Assembly: GCA_913062745.1 (NCBI GenBank)
Contig: CAJXXJ010000117.1
Location: forward strand, 1-8,917
DNA: 8,917 bases
Direction of reading: 5' to 3'
Source of the DNA: an uncultured Phaeodactylibacter sp.
GTDB taxonomy: Bacteria; Bacteroidota; Bacteroidia; Chitinophagales; Saprospiraceae
In this document: one piece after another, positions 1 through 4,888 of the stretch
Numbering within the stretch: position 1 is the first letter of the stretch
Layout of the letters: every line of letters begins with the position of its first letter
Notes under the pieces: model-generated
Told to the model about the DNA's origin: nothing
Seen by the model: the letters and a program-made list of their open reading frames with translations, nothing else
Database searches by the model: none
Made by a program: the position numbers and the translations under genes

Positions 1-428
1 ACCACCAGTCCCGAAGTAGGCGCGTCGAGCCGGTGCACCGGCATCGCCCAGGGCAAAGCGTCCGGCAGGTTGGAGGGGGGCAACTGATCAATAAGTGCAT
101 TGACCAGCGTGCGGTAGTGGTTGCCGCTGACGGGCAGCCCAGCCGGCTTTTGCACAATAGCCAGGTGCTCGTCTTGGTAGGGTATCCGCACATAGAGCGG
201 GTAGGCCTGGGGCGGAGTGGGCTCAGGGTCGTACAACTGTATGCACTGCCCGGGCTGTACCCATAGCCCAGTCGTGCCGGTAGCGCCGTCTACCTGTACA
301 GCACCCCGCTTGATGGCTTTCTTGATGCCCTTGCGGGAGGGTATGGCCTGAAATACGCCCGCCAGGTAATCGCTCAGCCGCACATGGGAAACGCCTTCCG
401 GCACGATATGCTCTTCCAGCAGCTTCAT
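1..428 (-). CDS. RluA-family RNA pseudouridine synthase (3' part cut off by window edge)
   Basis: It would isomerise specific uridines to pseudouridine in rRNA or tRNA in the cytoplasm. About 142 codons are visible from ATG at 428. Residues 17-66 resemble an S4 RNA-binding domain (RLSDYL, then a basic IKKAIKRGAVQVDG stretch). The catalytic domain begins near 78 with a YQDEHLAIVQKPAGLPV segment (the family's 'vnKPaGl' block) and holds the signature HRLDAPTSG at 132-140, where Asp135 is the expected catalytic aspartate. The rest of the catalytic domain lies outside the window, so the target subgroup (RluA, RluC/D or TruC) cannot be set and no symbol is given. ATG is one base after the stop of the upstream DCC gene (TAG-A-ATG), which fixes the start and suggests translational coupling. 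Family assignment is firm; the substrate is unknown. Confidence 0.9.
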   Translation of the reverse strand, partial: MKLLEEHIVPEGVSHVRLSDYLAGVFQAIPSRKGIKKAIKRGAVQVDGATGTTGLWVQPGQCIQLYDPEPTPPQAYPLYVRIPYQDEHLAIVQKPAGLPVSGNHYRTLVNALIDQLPPSNLPDALPWAMPVHRLDAPTSGLV

Positions 429-429
429 T

Positions 430-834
430 CTACAGGAAGCGGTGTTTCCATTCCGGGCGCGGCATCATACACTGTTCCTTTTTGCCAAACCAGCGGTAGC
501 GGTTGCGGGCAATCCAGTTGTATACGGCATCACGCAGGGGGAGCGGCACTATCTTAAAAAGGTAGAGTGCCGGCCAGAGGCCACTTAGCCGCCTCGCTAC
601 CCGTAGTGCAGCTTCGGAGCGGGCGTACAGCTGCCCGTTTTCAATCAAAATAACCGAGCTGAGGTCTTCCGGGGTTTCGCTAAAGCGCGACAGCAGTTCC
701 TGCCCCTCCTCTGACTGCAGGGAAGCGAAGCGGAAGCGGGCGGACGGGTCGCGCCGCAGGATGAACTGCACGGAGCTGTTGCACAGGTTGCAGACGCCGT
801 CGAATAGCAGAACCGGATGATTTGAAGTGCTCAT
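430..834 (-). CDS. DCC (DUF393/YuxK-like) thiol-disulfide oxidoreductase-like protein
   Basis: A 134-residue protein of the usual length for the DCC family, named for its conserved DxxCxxC motif. Here the motif is D12-G-V-C15-N-L-C18, directly after a short beta strand (PVLLF). This is the CxxC placement of a thioredoxin-like fold, so a redox role is predicted, but no substrate is established for most members. Other family-typical blocks are FRFASLQSEEGQELL (about 34-48), a SSVILIENGQLYARSEAALRV stretch (about 59-79) and a C-terminal YNWIARNRYRWFGK segment (about 105-118). No signal peptide is visible, so it is probably cytoplasmic. It sits 48 bases after radA and one base before the pseudouridine synthase gene, with no promoter box seen in either gap, so all three are probably one transcript. 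Confidence 0.88.
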   Translation of the reverse strand: MSTSNHPVLLFDGVCNLCNSSVQFILRRDPSARFRFASLQSEEGQELLSRFSETPEDLSSVILIENGQLYARSEAALRVARRLSGLWPALYLFKIVPLPLRDAVYNWIARNRYRWFGKKEQCMMPRPEWKHRFL

Positions 835-882
835 ATCAGGATAACAACTGGCGGAAAGGGTAGTTTGGCACCCTGCTGCGGC

Positions 883-2259
883 CTACTTGAACAGGGAGAA
901 GTACAGCTCCTGCAGTTTGGAGACCACCTTCAGCTCGATATCGTAGCGGCCAGGGTCCACCCCTTTGGTATTGTACTTGGAGATATAGATTTCCTTAAAG
1001 CCCAGCCGGTTGGCCTCCTGAATGCGCTGCTCCACCCGGTTGACAGCCCGGATCTCGCCGGAAAGGCCGACCTCGCCGGCGAAGCAGACATCGGTGGGGA
1101 TGGCAACGTCTTCCAAAGAGGAAATCAGGGCCGAGACAATCGACAGGTCCATAGCCGGATCGTCCACCCGGATGCCGCCCGCCAGGTTCAGGAATACATC
1201 ATTCTGGGCAAAGGGCAGCCCGACCCGTTTTTCCAGTACCGCCAGCAGCATATTGAGCCGCCGCAGGTCGAAGCCGGTGGCAGAGCGCTGCGGGCTGCTG
1301 TACACAGAAGTGCTTACTAAGGCCTGCGTCTCGATCAGCATCGGGCGCATCCCCTCAATCGTGGCGGCAATAGCGCTGCCACTGAGGTCCTCATCTTTTT
1401 GCGAAAGCAGCAGCTCGGAAGGGTTAGAAACTTCCCGGAGCCCGTCGGCCTGCATCTCGTAGATACCGAGCTCGTCGGTGCTGCCAAAGCGGTTTTTGAT
1501 GGTGCGCAGGATGCGGTAGGTATAGTTGCGGTCGCCCTCAAACTGCAGCACGGCATCCACGATGTGCTCGAGCAGCTTGGGGCCGGCAATGGAGCCTTCT
1601 TTGGTAATGTGGCCGATAATGAAAATCGGGATGTGCTGCTCCTTGGCGAAGCGCTGCAGCTCTCCGGCGCACTCGCGCACCTGGGATACGCTGCCCGGCA
1701 TGGATTCGATGTGGGGGCTGGACAGCGTCTGTATGGAGTCGATGATGATAAGGTCGGGCTTCAGGTTCTGCGCGTGTTTGAGCAGCTTGTTGGTATTGGT
1801 CTCCGCCAGGATGTAGCAGTTGGAGGCCTGCCCGCCGAGCCGGTCTGCCCGCATCTTGATTTGCTCGTCGCTCTCCTCACCGGATACATACAGTATAGTA
1901 ACCGGCAGCTCCAGAGCAAGCTGCAGCAGCAGGGTGGACTTTCCAATACCCGGTTGGCCGCCGATGAGCACAAGGGAGCCGGGTACGATGCCGCCGCCCA
2001 ATACGCGGTTGAGTTCGCCATCGGGTGTTACGAGGCGCTGTGTCTCCCCGGCTTTAATGTCGGGCAGCGCTACCGGGCGGTTGCTGCTTGTTGCCGGCTC
2101 GCCTTTCCAGGCTTTGTCTTTGGCTTCTGTAGCGGTGTCTTTGGAGAGTACCTCTTCAATATAGGTATTCCACTCTCCGCAGTGCGGGCATTTGCCAATC
2201 CACTTCGGGGAGGTGGCACCACAGCTGGTGCAGGCGAAAATTGTCTTTACTTTTGCCAA
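883..2259 (-). CDS. radA: DNA repair protein RadA/Sms (TTG start proposed)
   Basis: RadA is a RecA-like ATPase that acts with RecA in recombinational repair by driving branch migration. Counting from the TTG at 2259 the protein has 458 residues, close to the family norm. It has an N-terminal zinc finger with C10, C13, C24 and C27; Walker A GGQPGIGKST at 100-109; Walker B LIIID at 170-174; the RadA-specific KNRFG motif at 255-259; and a C-terminal Lon-protease-like domain from about residue 290. The frame stays open upstream to an ATG at 2313, but the 18 extra residues do not look like RadA, whereas the TTG gives the usual (M)AKVKTIFACTSCG beginning. An AAAAAGG stretch abuts the TTG. The ATG start remains possible. 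No clear promoter was found upstream. Probably the first gene of a radA-DCC-pseudouridine synthase unit. Confidence 0.95.
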   Translation of the reverse strand: MAKVKTIFACTSCGATSPKWIGKCPHCGEWNTYIEEVLSKDTATEAKDKAWKGEPATSSNRPVALPDIKAGETQRLVTPDGELNRVLGGGIVPGSLVLIGGQPGIGKSTLLLQLALELPVTILYVSGEESDEQIKMRADRLGGQASNCYILAETNTNKLLKHAQNLKPDLIIIDSIQTLSSPHIESMPGSVSQVRECAGELQRFAKEQHIPIFIIGHITKEGSIAGPKLLEHIVDAVLQFEGDRNYTYRILRTIKNRFGSTDELGIYEMQADGLREVSNPSELLLSQKDEDLSGSAIAATIEGMRPMLIETQALVSTSVYSSPQRSATGFDLRRLNMLLAVLEKRVGLPFAQNDVFLNLAGGIRVDDPAMDLSIVSALISSLEDVAIPTDVCFAGEVGLSGEIRAVNRVEQRIQEANRLGFKEIYISKYNTKGVDPGRYDIELKVVSKLQELYFSLFK

Positions 2260-2465
2260 CCTTTTTGCGTTTATAATGTTAGCTGTCCAGATAATCAATA
2301 AGGGAGAATGCAAATAACGGATTTACATTCTGTTTTGCATAAGCCAGCGCGGCTAAGATTGCATTACTTCCTTTATTGAAAGGTCAAATGCTTGTCAGGA
2401 AGTGTATGTGGAAAATTTTTTTTCTTTTTCTGGGTACACTTTCGAGATTATGTATTAAATTAGCG

Positions 2466-2497
2466 TTGGTTTAACAGTAAACTCATAAATAAGTTAC
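2466..2497 (+). promoter_or_regulatory. Possible weak promoter for the plus-strand small RNA
   Basis: A TTG at 2466-2468 and TAAGTTAC at 2490-2497 are 21 bases apart. This resembles the Bacteroidota pattern TTG - about 19-21 - TAnnTTTG, but the -7 box lacks the final TTTG. It would start transcription near 2504. It is proposed mainly because a strong terminator lies 100 bases downstream with no gene to serve. Confidence 0.25.
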
Positions 2498-2503
2498 GCT
2501 GTA

Positions 2504-2630
2504 AGATACCAACAAAAAGAGACGATAATCTTCTCCGACTTAAGGAGAGTATTATATGTAGATTGTTTTCATTTGGTTTTTTGGGGTTATACAGGGTGCT
2601 GCACTTCGGTGCAGGTGCCCTGTTTTTTTT
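2504..2630 (+). ncRNA. Candidate small RNA, about 127 nt, unrecognised family
   Basis: No known RNA family is recognised; tmRNA, RNase P RNA and SRP RNA signatures are absent. Two hairpins can be seen. The first pairs 2525-2536 with 2544-2555: ATAAT with ATTAT, one C/T mismatch, a T-G wobble, then TCTCC with GGAGA, around a 7-base loop. The second (2592-2622) is a terminator with a TTCG loop and a T tract to 2630. A CCAAcAAA stretch at 2509-2516 could also pair with 2577-2584, closing the first hairpin as an outer helix. No long ORF precedes the terminator on this strand, and every gene from here to 4696 is on the other strand, so an independent short transcript is the simplest reading. The 5' end is a guess. 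Direct expression evidence is lacking. Confidence 0.4.
2592..2630 (+). terminator. Strong Rho-independent terminator with C(UUCG)G loop
   Basis: CAGGG (2592-2596) pairs with CCCTG (2618-2622), and CTGCAC (2599-2604) with GTGCAG (2609-2614), around a TTCG tetraloop (2605-2608), with a small 2/3-base internal loop. Eight Ts follow at 2623-2630. The T tract is only on the plus-strand 3' side, so the signal acts on rightward transcription and not on the leftward zinc-finger ORF that ends 25 bases away. Confidence 0.85.
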
Positions 2631-2654
2631 GGTGCGCCCTTCTCCTCATCAACT

Positions 2655-2792
2655 TTAACGGTCCGCACAGCGCACACAGTGGGTGCTTTCCGGCATGTAC
2701 ATCAGCCGGGCCGGGGCAACAGGCTGTTTACAGCGGGTACAGATGCCAAAGTCCGGAGCTTCAGTTTTTGCCTTTCGTTCTGCTGCAGTCAT
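2655..2792 (-). CDS. 45-residue DksA/TraR-type C4 zinc-finger protein
   Basis: A short ORF (ATG at 2792, stop TAA at 2657-2655) encoding 45 residues. After a charged start (MTAAERKAKTEAPD) comes FGICTRCKQPV (15-25), then a central A-R-L-M-Y-M-P block (28-34), then HCVRC (38-42). The cysteines are C18, C21, C39 and C42. This order (G-I-C-x2-C-x2-P-[IV]-x3-R-L-x3-P-x4-C-x2-C) is the zinc finger of DksA and TraR proteins, which bind RNA polymerase at the secondary channel. It lacks the long coiled coil of DksA and is shorter than TraR (about 73 residues). An in-frame TAA lies upstream (in the loop of the preceding terminator), so the only ATG start is this one. It begins 15 bases after the tail of the terminator of the Bax inhibitor-1 gene, so it is expressed by readthrough or from an unseen promoter. 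The motif is clear; a polymerase-binding role is inference. Confidence 0.7.
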   Translation of the reverse strand: MTAAERKAKTEAPDFGICTRCKQPVAPARLMYMPESTHCVRCADR

Positions 2793-2807
2793 GTGTGGAA
2801 GGTACTG

Positions 2808-2848
2808 AAACAAAAGCGCGGCTGACAGTTAACTGCCAACCGCGCTTT
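2808..2848 (-). terminator. Terminator of the Bax inhibitor-1 family gene
   Basis: A 16-bp stem pairs 2813-2828 with 2833-2848 around a TTAA loop, with only G-T wobbles as imperfections. On the minus strand it is followed by TTTGTTT-like T-rich sequence near 2812-2808. It lies 37 bases after the stop of the 2886-3659 gene and just before the start of the zinc-finger ORF. Its near-symmetry means it may also slow rightward transcription. Confidence 0.8.
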
Positions 2849-2885
2849 CGTGATTTCAGGAATAAGCCTGTACTCGTTGCCCGTC

Positions 2886-3659
2886 CTAATCGTTGGAAGA
2901 GAAAATGGCGATCAGGCGCAGGATTTCGATGTACAGCCAGACCAGCGTAATCAGTAGTCCCATAGCAGAGAACCACTCCATATAGGCAGGAGCGCCGTAC
3001 TCTTCTCCTTTGTGAAAATTGTCAAAATCAAGCAGCAGGTTAAGCGCTGCCACCCCGATGATCAACAGGCTGATGCCGATGCCGATCATGCCGCCGTCGT
3101 GCAGGAAAGGCATATTGATGCCAAACATGGCGAGCACGAAATTGAGCAGGTAGACCACAAAAATAGCGCCGGTGGCCATAATGATGCCACTGCGCAGTTT
3201 CTGCGTGACCTTGATGATGCCGGTCTTGTACAGGAACAGCATCAGGAAGAACACCGCCATCGTCAGGGTAACGGCCTGGAAGACAATACCATTAAAGGCA
3301 CTGGCGTACATAGCGGATATGCCCCCCACGAACAAGCCCTCAAGCGCTGCGTAGAGCGGGGCAAGGGTAGGGGAGTAGCGTGGCTTGAATGATGCGATAA
3401 TGACCACGATCAGCCCGCCGATAGCACCGCCCCACATAAAGAGCGGGCTGGGGTTGATGTAGGAAAATACAGCGGTGGCCAGCATCAGCGCACCGAGCAG
3501 GAGCGATTTGTTGACGGCACCGGAGACGGTCATGCGGTCTTCCTGCACGCCGGCCTGCGTCATGTCAGCGTCAAGTACTTCGCTGGAGGCGTTGCGATAA
3601 ACTTTTTCGCTCATCACAGGGTTGCTGCTTGATTTTAGGAATCCTCTTTTTCTACTCAT
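2886..3659 (-). CDS. Bax inhibitor-1/YccA-family integral membrane protein
   Basis: A 257-residue protein with about seven membrane segments from residue 50 on, all joined by short loops (for example SLLLGALMLATAVF, AIGGLIVVIIA, AVTLTMAVFFLMLFL, GIGISLLIIGVAALNLLL, MGLLITLVWLYIEILRL). The N terminus carries SSNPV (11-15) and then MTVSGAVNKSLLLG (43-56), the arrangement of the bacterial YccA-like branch of the TMBIM superfamily. This supports the ATG at 3659 rather than Met16. The region LLDFDNFHKGEEYGAP before the last helix is also typical. Related proteins are studied as pH-sensitive cation (calcium) leak channels or as modulators of membrane proteases; the function here is not shown by the sequence. 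It sits in the inner membrane. It has its own promoter upstream and a strong terminator downstream, so it is probably monocistronic. Confidence 0.93.
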   Translation of the reverse strand: MSRKRGFLKSSSNPVMSEKVYRNASSEVLDADMTQAGVQEDRMTVSGAVNKSLLLGALMLATAVFSYINPSPLFMWGGAIGGLIVVIIASFKPRYSPTLAPLYAALEGLFVGGISAMYASAFNGIVFQAVTLTMAVFFLMLFLYKTGIIKVTQKLRSGIIMATGAIFVVYLLNFVLAMFGINMPFLHDGGMIGIGISLLIIGVAALNLLLDFDNFHKGEEYGAPAYMEWFSAMGLLITLVWLYIEILRLIAIFSSND

Positions 3660-3715
3660 GGTAAATTGAATGTATTTTAGATAAGGAGCGCTTTGCTCCC
3701 GAAGGAGTTGACGTT

Positions 3716-3746
3716 CAAAAATAAGCTAAAGTCCCCTTAATTACAA
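3716..3746 (-). promoter_or_regulatory. Bacteroidota-type promoter for the Bax inhibitor-1 family gene
   Basis: On the minus strand TTG (3746-3744) is followed after 20 bases by TATTTTTG (3723-3716), a full match to TAnnTTTG. This would start transcription near 3710, about 50 bases before the ATG at 3659. It lies in the 128-base gap after the M23 peptidase gene. A 5-bp inverted repeat (3734-3738 with 3748-3752) overlaps the TTG box. It lacks a good T tract, so it is a doubtful terminator for the peptidase gene. Confidence 0.65.
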
Positions 3747-3787
3747 GAAGGGCTGCTCAATTGTTGCCTGGGCAGAAGTGCCTTCGT

Positions 3788-4696
3788 CTAGAAGTTGATG
3801 TATTCGGCCGGATCAACGGGCTTGCCGCGGTGCCACAGCTCGAAGTGCAGGTGCGGGCCATCCGTTTTGGTACCGGTATTGCCGATAATGGCTACGGCCT
3901 CGCCGGCTTTGACGTAGCTGCCGCTCTTCTTGAGGTTAGCAGAATTGTGCTTATAGAAGGTAATGGTATTGTTGGCGTGCTGTATGCCAATGGTATTTCC
4001 AGTCTCCATCGTCCAGTCGGCAAAGAAAATAAAGCCATCCATAGCCGCTTTAATGGCGGTGTTTTTAGGCGCCAGGATATCCACCCCGTAGTGCTTGTCA
4101 TCCGGCTTAAAGCCAAAGCTGATTTCCCCCTTGAGGGGCGGGCTGAAAAACATCTGCTCTAGCGGCACGGAGCCGGGGGAGAAGTTGGTGCGGCGCCCCT
4201 GTTGGGCGGTAGCGCCTACCTCGCGCAGTTCCATTTCCTGCCTTAGCTGTTCTTCCTCTTCTGAAAGCTCCACCTTGGTGAGGCTGTCGGCAGCGGGGGC
4301 TGCAATCTCCTCTTCCGTACCCTCTTCTTCCTCCTCCGGCAGCACATCGCCGACCAGCAACCGCTGTATGTTGGTGGAGTGTTCCCGCTGGGCAACGAGC
4401 TGCGCCTCCAGGTCCTTGACTTCCCGGTACAGCATTTCCACCTGCCGCCGGTCACTGCTGTCGCCGTAGCCCGGCACATAGCGCCGCAGCGGCGTGAAGG
4501 CAATGGCCAGCACCACAAGCAGGGCAACGAGCACCAGTACCGTGCTCGCTGCTATATATACGTTGAGCAGGGTAAGCCGGTAGGAGCCGACTTCCTCGAA
4601 GGTCTCATTGTTCATGATGATCAGGCGGTAAGTATGCCGCAGCTGTTTCTTGCGCTCTTCCCACCAATGCCTGAACTTGTCGCTTCTCTCTGCCAT
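3788..4696 (-). CDS. Membrane-anchored M23-family (LytM-like) peptidase
   Basis: A 302-residue protein predicted to cut peptide cross-links of peptidoglycan in the periplasm. A basic cytoplasmic N terminus (1-40, including the YRLIIMNNETFEEVGSYRL segment common in Bacteroidota M23 proteins) leads into one membrane helix at about 45-67. A linker with a short coiled-coil-like part (83-115) and very acidic stretches (E-rich 121-130 and 144-149) follows. The M23 domain spans about 183-300. Zinc and catalytic residues are all present: H202 and D206 in HYGVD, H250 in YKH, and H282/H284 in PHLHFELW. The site therefore looks active, unlike degenerate LytM regulators such as EnvC. It is transcribed away from the SprE/PorW gene with a 192-base gap between starts. 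A link between wall cutting and placement of the secretion machine is inference from that arrangement. Confidence 0.92.
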   Translation of the reverse strand: MAERSDKFRHWWEERKKQLRHTYRLIIMNNETFEEVGSYRLTLLNVYIAASTVLVLVALLVVLAIAFTPLRRYVPGYGDSSDRRQVEMLYREVKDLEAQLVAQREHSTNIQRLLVGDVLPEEEEEGTEEEIAAPAADSLTKVELSEEEEQLRQEMELREVGATAQQGRRTNFSPGSVPLEQMFFSPPLKGEISFGFKPDDKHYGVDILAPKNTAIKAAMDGFIFFADWTMETGNTIGIQHANNTITFYKHNSANLKKSGSYVKAGEAVAIIGNTGTKTDGPHLHFELWHRGKPVDPAEYINF

Positions 4697-4790
4697 CTGT
4701 ACATCGTTTTCGCCAATCGGGATTGGCTGATTATCAAGGCTGTGAACGCATACAAAGCCGCTGTAGTATGAGCCGGCCGCTGCGCCGCTG

Positions 4791-4798
4791 CAAAATTA
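4791..4798 (-). promoter_or_regulatory. -7 promoter box for the M23 peptidase gene
   Basis: TAATTTTG on the minus strand (4798-4791) matches TAnnTTTG exactly. No TTG is found at the expected upstream distance, where the sequence is only AT-rich, so the promoter is partly supported. Transcription would begin near 4784, leaving a leader of about 88 bases. The box lies three bases from the -33 box of the divergent promoter. Confidence 0.45.
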
Positions 4799-4801
4799 CA
4801 G

Positions 4802-4832
4802 TTTGAAGTGTGTTAATAATAAAATAATTTTG
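4802..4832 (+). promoter_or_regulatory. Perfect Bacteroidota-type promoter for the SprE/PorW gene
   Basis: TTTG (4802-4805), 19 bases, then TAATTTTG (4825-4832): a complete match to the consensus used by the phylum's primary sigma factor. Start of transcription is expected near 4839, giving a leader of about 50 bases before the ATG at 4889. Confidence 0.75.
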
Positions 4833-4860
4833 CTTTTCATCGTTTATATACCGAGCCCCC

Positions 4861-4873
4861 GGCAGGCGCTGCC
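4861..4873 (+). other. Small GC hairpin in the leader of the SprE/PorW gene
   Basis: GGCAG (4861-4865) and CTGCC (4869-4873) can pair around a GCG loop. The hairpin ends 15 bases before the ATG at 4889, within an otherwise AT-rich leader, so it could influence ribosome access. No T tract follows, so it is not a terminator. The functional role is a guess. Confidence 0.3.
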
Positions 4874-4888
4874 TGTTATTCCTTTACC

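Noticed and set aside
1399..2301. 300-codon open frame on the plus strand opposite radA
   Set aside because: Shadow of radA; no domain and no promoter.
2388..2474. 28-residue hydrophobic ORF (MLVRKCMWKIFFLFLG...) upstream of the candidate small RNA, reminiscent of a small membrane toxin
   Set aside because: Its hydrophobic character comes from a T-rich tract. There is no promoter or conserved motif, and it ends before the proposed RNA begins.
2761..2976. 71-codon minus-strand frame overlapping the end of the Bax inhibitor-1 gene
   Set aside because: It runs through the terminator stem and overlaps conserved transmembrane coding sequence in another frame.
3734..3752. Inverted repeat after the M23 peptidase gene as a terminator
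   Set aside because: Only 5 bp of stem, a 9-base loop, and the T run lies a dozen bases away inside the next promoter.
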